From Rhabditoides inermis (taxonomy: Eukaryota; Nematoda; Chromadorea; Rhabditida; Rhabditidae), in NCBI GenBank assembly GCA_963966185.1, contig CAWZYM010000200.1:175042-239041 (forward strand): a stretch of 64,000 nucleotides of DNA, written 5' to 3'. The notes beneath the pieces were generated by a model that was given only the letters and a program-made list of their open reading frames with translations, had not been told where the DNA came from and did not search any database. The position numbers were made by a program, and so were the translations under genes. Positions within the stretch are counted from its first letter, which is position 1, and every line of letters begins with the position of its first letter. Positions 1-14,786 of the stretch are shown here, one piece after another.

Positions 1-3000
1 ATGCGTCCCCACAGGGGTGTGAAAACGCTACATACACCAAAACAGGGCACTGAAGTGCATGCATACTATCCACTCAATCGATGTCGATCCAACGGGAGAG
101 GCCCAGTTTATAAAAGATTCATGACTTTGTTCGGAATTTGAAACTTTTCTCACTCTCTGATCACCTTTATCATTTCTCTCTCGCAGTTTGTCGACTGGGC
201 GTTGACCGCCACAGTCTCATTTTTTTCTAGTTTCGCTCACTTGTTTGAGTAGCATTTATCGAATTTCACTCCGTATAGTAGCAAAGTTCTAGAAAGAGGT
301 TTTGAGATCATTTACAATGGTAAACATCATGCGTCCCCACAGTGGTGTGAAAACGCTACATCAAAACAGGGCACTGAAGTACATGCAAACTATCCACTCA
401 ATCGATGTCGATCTAACGGGAGAGGCCCAGTTTATAAAAGATTCATGACTTTGTTCGGAATTTGAAATTTTTCTCATTCCCTGATCACCTTTATCTTTTC
501 TCTCTCGCAGTTTGTCGACTGGGCGTTTACCGGCACAGTCTCATTTTGTTTTCTAGTTTCGCTCACTTGTTTGAGTAGCATTTATCGAATTTCACTCCGT
601 ATAGTAACAAAGTTCTAGAAAACGTTTTTGAGATCATTTACAATGGTAAACAGCATGCGTCCCCACAGGGGTGTGAAACGCTACATTAAAACAGGGCAAT
701 GAAGTGCATGCATACTATCCACTCAATCGATGTCGATCCAACGGGAGAGGCCCAGTTTATAAAAGATTCATGACTTTGTTCGGAATTTGAAACTTTTCTC
801 ACTCCCTGATCACCTTTATCCTTTCTCTCTCGCAGTTTGTCGACTGGGCGTTGACCGCCACAGTCTCATTTTGTTTTCTAGTTTCGCTCACTTGTTTGAG
901 TAGCATTTATCGAGTTTCACTCCGTATAGTAGCAAAGTTCTAGAAAGAGGTTTTGAGATCATTTACAATGGTAAACAGCATGCGTCCCCACAGGGGTGTG
1001 AAAACGCTACATCAAAACAGGGCACTGAAGTACATGCATACTATCTACTCAATCGATGTCGATCTAACGGGAGAGGGCAAGTTTATAAAAGATTTATGAC
1101 TTTGTTCGGAATTTGAAACTTTTCTCACTCCCGGATCACCTTTATCCTTTGTCTCTCGTAGTTTGTCGACTGGGCGTTGACCGCCACAGTCTCATTTTTT
1201 TCTAGTTTCGCTCACTTGCTTGAGCAGCATGTATCGAATTTCACTCCGTATGGTAACAAAGTTCTAGAAAGAGTTTTTGAGATCATTTACAATGGTAAAC
1301 AGCATGCGTCCCCACAGGGGTGTGAAAACGCTACATACACCAAAACAGGGCACTGAAGTGCATGCATACTATCCACTCAATCGATGTCGATCCAACGGGA
1401 GAGGCCCAGTTTATAAAAGATTCATGACTTTGTTCGGAATTTGAAACTTTTCTCACTCTCTGATCACCTTTATCATTTCTCTCTCGCAGTTTGTCGACTG
1501 GGCGTTGACCGCCACAGTCTCATTTTTTTCTAGTTTCGCTCACTTGCTTGAGCAGCATGTATCGAATTTCACTCCGTATGGTAACAATGTTCTAGAAAGA
1601 GTTTTTGAGATCATTTACAATGGTAAACATCATGCGTCCCCACAGGGGTGTGAAAACGCTACATCAAAACAGGGCACTGAAGTGCATGCATACTATCCAC
1701 TCAATCGATGTCGATCCAACGGGAGAGGCCCAGTTTATAAAAGATTCATGACTTTGTTCGGAATTTGAAACTTTTCTCACTCTCTGATCACCTTTATCAT
1801 TTCTCTCTCGCAGTTTGTCGACTGGACGTTGACCGCCACAGTCTTTTTTTTTCGCTCACTCGCATGAGCAGCATGTATCGAAATTCACTCCGTATGGTAA
1901 CAAAGTTCTAGAAAGAGTTTTTGAGATCATTTAGAATGGTAAACAGCATGCGTCCCCACAGGGGTGTGAAAACGCTACATACACCAAAACAGGGCACTGA
2001 AGTGCATGCATACTATCCACTCAATCGATGTCGATCCAACGGGAGAGGCCCAGTTTATAAAAGATTCATGACTTTGTTCGGAATTTGAAACTTTTCTCAC
2101 TCTCTGATCACCTTTATCATTTCTCTCTCGCAGTTTGTCGACTGGGCGTTGACCGCCACAGTCTCATTTTTTTCTAGTTTCGCTCACTTGCTTGAGCAGC
2201 ATGTATCGAATTTCACTCCGTATGGTAACAATGTTCTAGAAAGAGTTTTTGAGATCATTTACAATGGTAAACATCATGCGTCCCCACAGGGGTGTGAAAA
2301 CGCTACATCAAAACAGGGCACTGAAGTACATGCATACTATCTACTCAATCGATGTCGATCTAACGGGAGAGGGCAAGTTTATAAAAGATTTATGACTTTG
2401 TTCGGAATTTGAAACTTTTCTCACTCCCGGATCACCTTTATCCTTTGTCTCTCGTAGTTTGTCGACTGGGCGTTGACCGCCACAGTCTCATTTTTTCTAG
2501 TTTCGCTCACTTGCTTGAGCAGCATGTATCGAATTTCACTCCGTATGGTAACAAAGTTCTAGAAAGAGTTTTTGAGATCATTTACAATGGTAAACAGCAT
2601 GCGTCCCCACAGGGGTGTGAAAACGCTACATACACCAAAACAGGGCACTGAAGTGCATGCATACTATCCACTCAATCGATGTCGATCCAACGGGAGAGGC
2701 CCAGTTTATAAAAGATTCATGACTTTGTTCGGAATTTGAAATTTTTCTCATTCCCTGATCACCTTTATCTTTTCTCTCTCGCAGTTTGTCGACTGGGCGT
2801 TTACCGGCACAGTCTCATTTTGTTTTCTAGTTTCGCTCACTTGTTTGAGTAGCATTTATCGAATTTCACTCCGTATAGTAACAAAGTTCTAGAAAACGTT
2901 TTTGAGATCATTTACAATGGTAAACAGCATGCGTCCCCACAGGGGTGTGAAACGCTACATTAAAACAGGGCAATGAAGTGCATGCATACTATCCACTCAA

Positions 3001-3720
3001 TCGATGTCGATCCAACGGGAGAGGCCCAGTTTATAAAAGATTCATGACTTTGTTCGGAATTTGAAACTTTTCTCACTCCCTGATCACCTTTATCCTTTCT
3101 CTCTCGCAGTTTGTCGACTGGGCGTTGACCGCCACAGTCTCATTTTGTTTTCTAGTTTCGCTCACTTGTTTGAGTAGCATTTATCGAGTTTCACTCCGTA
3201 TAGTAGCAAAGTTCTAGAAAGAGGTTTTGAGATCATTTACAATGGTAAACAGCATGCGTCCCCACAGGGGTGTGAAAACGCTACATCAAAACAGGGCACT
3301 GAAGTACATGCATACTATCTACTCAATCGATGTCGATCTAACGGGAGAGGGCAAGTTTATAAAAGATTTATGACTTTGTTCGGAATTTGAAACTTTTCTC
3401 ACTCCCGGATCACCTTTATCCTTTGTCTCTCGTAGTTTGTCGACTGGGCGTTGACCGCCACAGTCTCATTTTTTCTAGTTTCGCTCACTTGCTTGAGCAG
3501 CATGTATCGAATTTCACTCCGTATGGTAACAAAGTTCTAGAAAGAGTTTTTGAGATCATTTACAATGGTAAACAGCATGCGTCCCCACAGGGGTGTGAAA
3601 ACGCTACATACACCAAAACAGGGCACTGAAGTGCATGCATACTATCCACTCAATCGATGTCGATCCAACGGGAGAGGCCCAGTTTATAAAAGATTCATGA
3701 CTTTGTTCGGAATTTGAAAC
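1..3720 (+). repeat. Divergent left block of the satellite array
   Basis: Monomers here are more diverged than most of the array. Several carry TGTTTGAGTAGCATTTATCG in place of the usual TGCTTGAGCAGCATGTATCG, CCGTATAGTA in place of CCGTATGGTA, and a TTTTGTTTTCTAG tract. Some have a 4-bp gain near CATACACCAAAAC (around 30, 1335, 1980, 2630 and 3608) where others read CATCAAAAC. Blocks are copied within it: the segment near 2409 recurs 978 bp later near 3387 (three units), and the segment near 1505 recurs 2273 bp later near 3778 (seven units). It may be an older or less homogenised part of the array, but the true array edge lies outside the window, so this is inference. Confidence 0.75.
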
Positions 3721-4109
3721 TTTTCTCACTCTCTGATCACCTTTATCATTTCTCTCTCGCAGTTTGTCGACTGGGCGTTGACCGCCACAGTCTCATTTTT
3801 TTCTAGTTTCGCTCACTTGCTTGAGCAGCATGTATCGAATTTCACTCCGTATGGTAACAATGTTCTAGAAAGAGTTTTTGAGATCATTTACAATGGTAAA
3901 CATCATGCGTCCCCACAGGGGTGTGAAAACGCTACATCAAAACAGGGCACTGAAGTGCATGCATACTATCCACTCAATCGATGTCGATCCAACGGGAGAG
4001 GCCCAGTTTATAAAAGATTCATGACTTTGTTCGGAATTTGAAACTTTTCTCACTCTCTGATCACCTTTATCATTTCTCTCTCGCAGTTTGTCGACTGGAC
4101 GTTGACCGC

Positions 4110-4330
4110 CACAGTCTTTTTTTTTCGCTCACTCGCATGAGCAGCATGTATCGAATTTCACTCCGTATGGTAACAAAGTTCTAGAAAGAGTTTTTGAGAT
4201 CATTTAGAATGGTAAACAGCATGCGTCCCCACAGGGGTGTGAAAACGCTACATCAAAACAGGGCACTGAAGTGCATGCATACTATCCACTCAATCGATGT
4301 CGATCCAACGGGAGAGTTTATAAAAGATTC
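4110..4330 (+). repeat. Representative short S-type satellite monomer segment
   Basis: In this subtype the poly-T run is followed directly by CGCTCACTCGCATGAGC, so the usual CTAGTTT is missing and TTGCTTGAG is altered. The same units usually carry TTTAGAATGG instead of TTTACAATGG and AACAAAG instead of AACAATG, and most are followed by a 6-bp deletion giving GGGAGAGTTTATAAAAG. I see the S type near 1840, 4118, 5085, 7008, 9590, 12172, 20248, 31890 and 33508. The linked set of variants shows it is a true subfamily that has spread within the array, not repeated independent mutation. Confidence 0.85.
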
Positions 4331-7300
4331 ATGACTTTGTTCGGAATTTGAAACTTTTCTCACTCCCTGATCACCTTTATCCTTTCTCTCTCGCAGTTTG
4401 TCGACTGGGCGTTGACCGCCACAGTCTCATTTTTTTCTAGTTTCGCTCACTTGCTTGAGCAGCATGTATCGAATTTCACTCCGTATGGTAACAATGTTCT
4501 AGAAATAGTTTTAGAGATCATTTACAATGGTAAACAGCATGCGTCCCCACAGGGGTGTGAAAACGCTACATCAAAACAGGGCACTGAAGTGCATGCACAC
4601 TATCCACTCAATCGATGTCGATCCAACGGGAGAGGCCCAGTTTATAAAAGATTCATGACTTTGTTCGAAATTTGAAACTTTTCTCACTCCCTGATCACCT
4701 TTACCCTTTCTCTCTCGCAGTTTGTCGACTGGGCGTTGACCGCCACATTCTCATTTTTTTTCTAGTTTCGCTCACTTGCTTGAGCAGCATGTATCGAATT
4801 TCACTCCGTATGGTAACAATGTTCTAGAAAGAGTTTTTGAGATCATTTACAATGGTGAACAGCATGCGTCCCCACAGGGGTGTGAAAACGCTACATCAAA
4901 ACAGGGCACTGAAGTGCATGCATACTATCCACTCAATCGATGTCGATCCAACGGGAGAGGCCCAGTTTATAAAAGATTCATGACTTTGTTCGGAATTTGA
5001 AACTTTTCTCACTCCCTGATCACCTTTATCCTTTCTCACTCTCGCAGTTTGTCGACTGGACGTTGACCGCCACAGTCTTTTTTTTTTTCGCTCACTCGCA
5101 TGAGCAGCATGTATCGAATTTCACTCCGTATGGTAACAAAGTTCTAGAAAGAGTTTTTGAGATCATTTAGAATGGTGAACAGCATGCGTCCCCACAGGGG
5201 TGTGAAAACGCTACATCAAAACAGGGCACTGAAGTGCATGCATACTATCCACTCAATCGATGTCGATCCAACGGGAGAGTTTATAAAAGATTCATGACTT
5301 TGTTCGGAATTTGAAACTTTTCTCACTCCCTGATCACCTTTATCCTTTCTCTCTCGCAGTTTGTCGACTGGGCGTTGACCGCCACAGTCTCATTTTTTTT
5401 CTAGTTTCGCTCACTTGCTTGAGCAGCATGTATCGAATTTCACTCCGTATGGTAACAATGTTCTAGAAAGAGTTTTAGAGATCATTTACAATGGTAAACA
5501 GCATGCGTCCCCACAGGGGTGTGAAAACGCTACATCAAAACAGGGCACTGAAGTGCATGCATACTATCCACTCAATCGATGTCGATCCAACGGGAGAGGC
5601 CCAGTTTATAAAAGATTCATGACTTTGTTCGAAATTTGAAACTTTTCTCACTCCCTGATCACCTTTACCCTTTCTCTATCGCAGTTTGTCGACTGGGCGT
5701 TGACCGCCACAGTCTCATTTTTTTTCTAGTTTCGCTCACTTGCTTGAGCAGCATGTATCGAATTTCACTCCGTATGGTAACAATGTTCTAGAAAGAGTTT
5801 TTGAGATCATTTACAATGGTGAACAGCATGCGTCCCCACAGGGGTGTGAGAACGCTACATCAAAACAGGGCACTGAAGTGCATGCATACTATCCACTCAA
5901 TCGATGTCGATCCAACGGTAGAGGCCCAGTTTATAAAAGATTCATGACTTTGTTCGGAATTTGAAACTTTTCTCACTCCCTGATCACCTTTATCCTTTCT
6001 CTCTCGCAGTTTGTCAACTGGGCGTTGACCGCCACAGTCTCATTTTTTTCTAGTTTCGCTCACTTGCTTGAGCAGCATGTATCGAACTTCACTCCGTATG
6101 GTAACAATGTTCTAGAAAGAGTTTTAGAGATCATTTACAATGGTAAACAGCATGCGTCCCCACAGGGGTGTGAAAACGCTACATCAAAACAGGGCACTGA
6201 AGTGCATGCATACTATCCACTCAATCGATGTCGATCCAACGGGAGAGTTTATAAAATATTCATGACTTTGTTCGGAATTTGAAACTTTTCTCACTCCCTG
6301 ATCACCTTTATCCTTTCTCTCTCGCAGTTTGTCGACTGGGCGTTGACCGCCACAGTCTCATTTTTTTCTAGTTTCGCTCACTTGCTTGAGCAGCATGTAT
6401 CGAACTTCACTCCGTATGGTAACAATGTTCTAGAAAGAGTTTTAGAGATCATTTACAATGGTAAACAGCATGCGTCCCCACAGGGGTGTGAAAACGCTAC
6501 ATCAAAACAGGGCACTGAAGTGCATGCATACTATCCACTCAATCGATGTCGATCCAACGGGAGAGGCCCAGTTTATAAAAGATTCATGACTTTGTTCGAA
6601 ATTTGAAACTTTTCTCACTCCCTGATCACCTTTACCCTTTCTCTATCGCAGTTTGTCGACTGGGCGTTGACCGCCACAGTCTCATTTTTTTTCTAGTTTC
6701 GCTCACTTGCTTGAGCAGCATGTATCGAATTTCACTCCGTATGGTAACAATGTTCTAGAAAGAGTTTTTGAGATCATTTACAATGGTGAACAGCATGCGT
6801 CCCCACAGGGGTGTGAAAACGCTACATCAAAACAGGGCACTGAAGTGCATGCATACTATCCACTCAATCGATGTCGATCCAACGGTAGAGGCCCAGTTTA
6901 TAAAAGATTCATGACTTTGTTCGGAATTTGAAACTTTTCTCACTCCCTGATCACCGTTATCCTTTCTCTCTCGCAGTTTGTCAACTGGGCGTTGACCGCC
7001 ACAGTCTTTTTTTTTCGCTCACTCGCATGAGCAGCATGTATCGAATTTCACTCCGTATGGTAACAAAGTTCTAGAAAGAGTTTTTGAGATCATTTAGAAT
7101 GGTGAACAGCATGCGTCCCCACAGGGGTGTGAAAACGCTACATCAAAACAGGGCACTGAAGTGCATGCATACTATCCACTCAATCGATGTCGATCCAACG
7201 GGAGAGTTTATAAAAGATTCATGACTTTGTTCGGAATTTGAAACTTTTCTCACTCCCTGATCACCTTTATCCTTTCTCTCTCGCAGTTTGTCGACTGGGC

Positions 7301-10300
7301 GTTGACCGCCACAGTCTCATTTTTTTTCTAGTTTCGCTCACTTGCTTGAGCAGCATGTATCGAATTTCACTCCGTATGGTAACAATGTTCTAGAAAGAGT
7401 TTTAGAGATCATTTACAATGGTAAACAGCATGCGTCCCCACAGGGGTGTGAAAACGCTACATCAAAACAGGGCACTGAAGTGCATGCATACTATCCACTC
7501 AATCGATGTCGATCCAACGGGAGAGGCCCAGTTTATAAAAGATTCATGACTTTGTTCGAAATTTGAAACTTTTCTCACTCCCTGATCACCTTTACCCTTT
7601 CTCTATCGCAGTTTGTCGACTGGGCGTTGACCGCCACAGTCTCATTTTTTTTTCTAGTTTCGCTCACTTGCTTGAGCAGCATGTATCGAATTTCACTCCG
7701 TATGGTAACAATGTTCTAGAAAGAGTTTTTGAGATCATTTACAATGGTGAACAGCATGCGTCCCCACAGGGGTGTGAGAACGCTACATCAAAACAGGGCA
7801 CTGAAGTGCATGCATACTATCCACTCAATCGATGTCGATCCAACGGTAGAGGCCCAGTTTATAAAAGATTCATGACTTTGTTCGGAATTTGAAACTTTTC
7901 TCACTCCCTGATCACCTTTATCCTTTCTCTCTCGCAGTTTGTCAACTGGGCGTTGACCGCCACAGTCTCATTTTTTTCTAGTTTCGCTCACTTGCTTGAG
8001 CAGCATGTATCGAACTTCACTCCGTATGGTAACAATGTTCTAGAAAGAGTTTTAGAGATCATTTACAATGGTAAACAGCATGCGTCCCCACAGGGGTGTG
8101 AAAACGCTACATCAAAACAGGGCACTGAAGTGCATGCATACTATCCACTCAATCGATGTCGATCCAACGGTAGAGGCCCAGTTTATAAAAGATTCATGAC
8201 TTTGTTCGGAATTTGAAACTTTTCTCACTCCCTGATCACCGTTATCCTTTCTCTCTCGCAGTTTGTCAACTGGGCGTTGACCGCCACAGTCTCATTTTTT
8301 TCTAGTTTCGCTCACTTGCTTGAGCAGCATGTATCGAACTTCACTCCGTATGGTAACAATGTTCTAGAAAGAGTTTTTGAGATCATTTACAATGGTGAAC
8401 AGCATGCGTCCCCACAGGGGTGTGAAAACGCTACATCAAAACAGGGCACTGAAGTGCATGCATACTATCCACTCAATCGATGTCGATCCAACGGTAGAGG
8501 CCCAGTTTATAAAAGATTCATGACTTTGTTCGGAATTTGAAACTTTTCTCACTCCCTGATCACCTTTATCCTTTCTCTCTCGCAGTTTGTCAACTGGGCG
8601 TTGACCGCCACAGTCTCATTTTTTTTCTAGTTTCGCTCACTTGCTTGAGCAGCATGTATCGAACTTCACTCCGTATGGTAACAATGTTCTAGAAAGAGTT
8701 TTAGAGATCATTTACAATGGTAAACAGCATGCGTCCCCACAGGGGTGTGAAAACGCTACATCAAAACAGGGCACTGAAGTGCATGCATACTATCCACTCA
8801 ATCGATGTCGATCCAACGGGAGAGGCCCAGTTTATAAAAGATTCGTGACTTTGTTCGGAATTTGAAACTTTTCTCACTCCCTGATCACCTTTACCCTTTC
8901 TCTCTCGCAGTTTGTCGACTGGGCGTTGACCGCCACAGTCTCATTTTTTTTCTAGTTTCGCTCACTTGCTTGAGCAGCATGTATCGAATTTCACTCCGTA
9001 TGGTAACAATGTTCTAGAAAGAGTTTTTGAGATCATTTACAATGGTAAACAGCATGCGTCCCCACAGGGGTGTGAAAACGCTACATCAAAACAGGGCACT
9101 GAAGTGCATGCATCCTATCCACTCAATCGATGTCGATCCAACGGGAGAGGCCCAGTTTATAAAAGATTCATGACTTTGTTCGGAATTTGAAACTTTTCTC
9201 ACTCTCTGATCACCTTTATCATTTCTCTCTCGCAGTTTGTCGACTGGGCGTTGACCGCCACAGTCTCATTTTTTTCTAGTTTCGCTCACTTGCTTGAGCA
9301 GCATGTATCGAATTTCACTCCGTTTGGTAACAATGTTCTAGAAAGAGTTTTTGAGATCATTCACAATGGTAAACATCATGCGTCCCCACAGGGGTGTGAA
9401 AACGCTACATCAAAACAGGGCACTGAAGTGCATGCATACTATCCACTCAATCGATGTCGATCCAACGGGAGAGGCCCAGTTTATAAAAGATTCATGACTT
9501 TGTTTGGAATTTGAAACTTTTCTCACTCCCTGATCACCTTTATCCTTTCTCTCTCTCGCAGTTTGTCGACTGGACGTTGACCGCCACAGTCTTTTTTTTT
9601 TCGCTCACTCGCATGAGCAGCATGTATAGAATTTCACTCCGTATGGTAACAAAGTTCTAGAAAGAGTTTTTGAGATCATTTAGAATGGTGAACAGCATGC
9701 GTCCCCACAGGGGTGTGAAAACGCTACATCAAAACAGGGCACTGAAGTGCATGCATACTATCCACTCAATCGATGTCGATCCAACGGGAGAGTTTATAAA
9801 AGATGCATGACTTTGTTCGGAATTTGAAACTTTTCTCACTCCCTGATCACCTTTATCCTTTCTCTCTCGCAGTTTGTCGACTGGGCGTTGACCGCCACAG
9901 TCTCATTTTTTTCTAGTTTCGCTCACTTGCTTGAGCAGCATGTATCGAATTTCACTCCGTATGGTAACAATGTTCTAGAAAGAGTTTTAGAGATCATTTA
10001 CAATGGTAAACAGCATGCGTCCCCACAGGGGTGTGAAAACGCTACATCAAAACAGGGCACTGAAGTGCATGCATACTATCCACTCAATCGATGTCGATCC
10101 AACGGGAGAGGCCCAGTTTATAAAAGATTCATGACTTTGTTCGAAATTTGAAACTTTTCTCACTTCCTGATCACCTTTACCCTTTCTCTATCGCAGTTTG
10201 TCGACTGGGCGTTGACCGCCACAGTCTCATTTTTTTTTTCTAGTTTCGCTCACTTGCTTGAGCAGCATGTATCGAATTTCACTCCGTATGGTAACAATGT

Positions 10301-10499
10301 TCTAGAAAGAGTTTTTGAGATCATTTACAATGGTGAACAGCATGCGTCCCCACAGGGGTGTGAAAACGCTACATCAAAACAGGGCACTGAAGTGCATGCA
10401 TACTATCCACTCAATCGATGTCGATCCAACGGGAGAGGCCCAGTTTATAAAAGATTCATGACTTTGTTCGGAATTTGAAACTTTTCTCACTCCCTGATC

Positions 10500-13490
10500 A
10501 CCTTTATCCTTTCTCTCTCGCAGTTTGTCAACTGGGCGTTGACCGCCACAGTCTCATTTTTTTCTAGTTTCGCTCACTTGCTTGAGCAGCATGTATCGAA
10601 CTTCACTCCGTATGGTAACAATGTTCTAGAAAGAGTTTTAGAGATCATTTACAATGGTAAACAGCATGCGTCCCCACAGGGGTGTGAAAACGCTACATCA
10701 AAACAGGGCACTGAAGTGCATGCATACTATCCACTCAATCGATGTCGATCCAACGGGAGAGTTTATAAAAGATGCATGACTTTGTTCGGAATTTGAAACT
10801 TTTCTCACTCCCTGATCACCTTTATCCTTTCTCTCTCGCAGTTTGTCGACTGGGCGTTGACCGCCACAGTCTCATTTTTTTCTAGTTTCGCTCACTTGCT
10901 TGAGCAGCATGTATCGAATTTCACTCCGTATGGTAACAATGTTCTAGAAAGAGTTTTAGAGATCATTTACAATGGTAAACAGCATGCGTCCCCACAGGGG
11001 TGTGAAAACGCTACATCAAAACAGGGCACTGAAGTGCATGCATACTATCCACTCAATCGATGTCAATTCAACGGGAGAGGCCCAGTTTATAAAAGATTCA
11101 TGACTTTGTTCGAAATTTGAAACTTTTCTCACTCCCTGATCACCTTTACCCTTTCTCTCTCGCAGTTTGTCGACTGGGCGTTGACCGCCACAGTCTCATT
11201 TTTTTTTCTAGTTTCGCTCACTTGCTTGAGCAGCATGTATCGAATTTCACTCCGTATGGTAACAATGTTCTAGAAAGAGTTTTTGAGATCATTTACAATG
11301 GTGAACAGCATGCGTCCCCACAGGGGTGTGAAAACGCTACATCAAAACAGGGCACTGAAGTGCATGCATACTATCCACTCAATCGATGTCGATCCAACGG
11401 GAGAGGCCCAGTTTATAAAAGATTCATGACTTTGTTCGGAATTTGAAACTTTTCTCACTCCCTGATCACCTTTATCCTTTCTCTCTCGCAGTTTGTCAAC
11501 TGGGCGTTGACCGCCACAGTCTCATTTTTTTCTAGTTTCGCTCACTTGCTTGATCAGCATGTATCGAATTTCACTCCGTATGGTAACAATGTTCTAGAAA
11601 GAGTTTTTGAGATCCGTTACAATGGTAAACAGCATGCGTCCCCACAGGGGTGTGAAAACGCTACATCAAAACAGGGCACTGAAGTGCATGCATACTATCC
11701 ACTCAATCGATGTCGATCCAACGGGAGAGGCCCAGTTTATAAAAGATTCATGACTTTGTTCGGAATTTGAAACTTTTCTCACTCTCTGATCACCTTTATC
11801 ATTTCTCTCTCGCAGTTTGTCGACTGGGCGTTGACCGCCACAGTCTCATTTTTTTTCTAGTTTCGCTCACTTGCTTGAGCAGCATGTATCGAATTTCACT
11901 CCGTATGGTAACAATGTTCTAGAAAGAGTTTTTGAGATCATTTACAATGGTAAACATCATGCGTCCCCACAGGGGTGTGAAAACGCTACATCAAAACAGG
12001 GCACTGAAGTGCATGCATACTATCCACTCAATCGATGTCGATCCAACGGGAGAGGCCCAGTTTATAAAAGATTCATGACTTTGTTCGGAATTTGAAACTT
12101 TTCTCACTCCCTGATCACCTTTATCATTTCTCTCTCTCGCAGTTTGTCGACTGGACGTTGACCGCCACAGTCTTTTTTTTTCGCTCACTCGCATGAGCAG
12201 CATGTATCGAATTTCACTCCGTATGGTAACAAAGTTCTAGAAAGAGTTTTTGAGATCATTTAGAATGGTAAACAGCATGCGTCCCCACAGGGGTGTGAAA
12301 ACGCTACATCAAAACAGGGCACTGAAGTGCATGCATACTATCCACTCAATCGATGTCGATCCAACGGGAGAGTTTACAAAAGATTCATGACTTTGTTCGG
12401 AATTTGAAATTTTTCTCACTCCCTGATCACCTTTATCCTTTCTCTCTCGCAGTTTGTCGACTGGGCGTTGACCGCCACAGTCTCATTTTTTTCTAGTTTC
12501 GCTCACTTGCTTGAGCAGCATGTATCGAATTTCCCTCCGTATGGTAACAATGTTCTAGAAAGAGTTTTAGAGATCATTTACAATGGTAAACAGCATGCGT
12601 CTCCACAGGGGTGTGAAAACGCTACATCAAAACAGGGCACTGAAGTGCATGCACACTATCCACTCAATCGATGTCGATCCAACGGGAGAGGCCCAGTTTA
12701 TAAAAGATTCATGACTTTGTTCGAAATTTGAAACTTTTCTCACTCCCTGATCACCTTTACCCTTTCTCTCTCGCAGTTTGTCGACTGGGCGTTGACCGCC
12801 ACAGTCTCATTTTTTTTCTAGTTTCGCTCACTTGCTTGAGCAGCATGTATCGAATTTCACTCCGTATGGTAACAATGTTCTAGAAAGAGTTTTTGAGATC
12901 ATTTACAATGGTGAACAGCATGCGTCCCCACAGGGGTGTGAAAACGCTACATCAAAACAGGGCACTGAAGTGCATGCATACTATCCACTCAATCGATGTC
13001 GATCCAACGGGAGAGGCCCAGTTTATAAAAGATTCATGACTTTGTTCGGAATTTGAAACTTTTCTCACTCCCTGATCACCTTTACCCTTTCTCTCTCGCA
13101 GTTTGTCGACTGGGCGTTGACCGCCACAGTCTCATTTTTTTTCTAGTTTCGCTCACTTGCTTGAGCAGCATGTATCGAATTTCACTCCGTATGGTAACAA
13201 TGTTCTAGAAAGAGTTTTTGAGATCATTTACAATGGTAAACAGCATGCGTCCCCACAGGGGTGTGAAAACGCTACATCAAAACAGGGCACTGAAGTGCAT
13301 GCATACTATCCACTCAATCGATGTCGATCCAACGGGAGAGGCCCAGTTTGTAAAAGATTCATGACTTTGTTCGGAATTTGAAACTTTTCTCACTCCCTGA
13401 TCACCTGTATCCTTTCTCTCTCGCAGTTTGTCGACTGGGCGTTGACCGCCACAGTCTCTTTTTTTTCTAGTTTCGCTCACTTGCTTGAGC
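10500..13490 (+). repeat. Satellite block duplicated ~8075 bp downstream
   Basis: Rare monomer variants occur here in the same order as in 18575-21565, at a constant spacing of about 8075 bp. Examples are the AGATGCATGAC variant (10770 and 18845), the CAATTCAACGGG variant (11064 and 19139), GAGATCCGTTAC (11611 and 19686) and an S-type unit (12172 and 20248). The block is about nine monomers long. Shared private variants in fixed order mean it was copied as one piece. Confidence 0.85.
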
Positions 13491-14786
13491 AGCATGTATC
13501 GAATTTCACTCCGTATGGTAACAAAGTTCTAGAAAGAGTTTTTGAGATCATTTAGAATGGTAAACAGCATGCGTCCCCACAGGGGTGTGAAAACGCTACA
13601 TCAAAACAGGGCACTGAAGTGCATGCATACTATCCACTCAATCGATGTCGATCCAACGGGAGAGTTTACAAAAGATTCATGACTTTGTTCGGAATTTGAA
13701 ATTTTTCTCACTCCCTGATCACCTTTATCCTTTCTCTCTCGCAGTTTGTCGACTGGGCGTTGACCGCCACAGTCTCATTTTTTTCTAGTTTCGCTCACTT
13801 GCTTGAGCAGCATGTATCGAATTTCCCTCCGTATGGTAACAATGTTCTAGAAAGAGTTTTAGAGATCATTTACAATGGTAAACAGCATGCGTCTCCACAG
13901 GGGTGTGAAAACGCTACATCAAAACAGGGCACTGAAGTGCATGCACACTATCCACTCAATCGATGTCGATCCAACGGGAGAGGCCCAGTTTATAAAAGAT
14001 TCATGACTTTGTTCGAAATTTGAAACTTTTCTCACTCCCTGATCACCTTTACCCTTTCTCTCTCGCAGTTTGTCGACTGGGCGTTGACCGCCACAGTCTC
14101 ATTTTTTTTCTAGTTTCGCTCACTTGCTTGAGCAGCATGTATCGAATTTCACTCCGTATGGTAACAATGTTCTAGAAAGAGTTTTTGAGATCATTTACAA
14201 TGGTGAACAGCATGCGTCCCCACAGGGGTGTGAAAACGCTACATCAAAACAGGGCACTGAAGTGCATGCATACTATCCACTCAATCGATGTCGATCCAAC
14301 GGGAGAGGCCCAGTTTATAAAAGATTCATGACTTTGTTCGGAATTTGAAACTTTTCTCACTCCCTGATCACCTTTACCCTTTCTCTCTCGCAGTTTGTCG
14401 ACTGGGCGTTGACCGCCACAGTCTCATTTTTTTTCTAGTTTCGCTCACTTGCTTGAGCAGCATGTATCGAATTTCACTCCGTATGGTAACAATGTTCTAG
14501 AAAGAGTTTTTGAGATCATTTACAATGGTAAACAGCATGCGTCCCCACAGGGGTGTGAAAACGCTACATCAAAACAGGGCACTGAAGTGCATGCATACTA
14601 TCCACTCAATCGATGTCGATCCAACGGGAGAGGCCCAGTTTGTAAAAGATTCATGACTTTGTTCGGAATTTGAAACTTTTCTCACTCCCTGATCACCTGT
14701 ATCCTTTCTCTCTCGCAGTTTGTCGACTGGGCGTTGACCGCCACAGTCTCTTTTTTTTCTAGTTTCGCTCACTTGCTTGAGCAGCA
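12203..14786 (+). repeat. Exact-looking tandem duplication of a 1292-bp four-monomer block
   Basis: Segment 12203-13494 appears again as 13495-14786. Both carry the same ordered private variants: AACAAAG with TTTAGAATGG, GAGAGTTTACAAAAG, a TTTCCCTCCG unit, GCGTCTCCAC, a GGTGAACAG unit and a CAGTTTGTAAAAG unit ending in ATCACCTGTATCC. At the internal join the monomer is a hybrid: its front (CAGTCTCTTTTTTTTCTAG) comes from one subtype and its back (AACAAAG, TAGAATGG) from the S type. This is the product expected from unequal exchange between out-of-register monomers. The dispersed relative at 20278 onward has only one copy, so the tandem duplication is younger than that split or was lost there. 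Confidence 0.9.
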
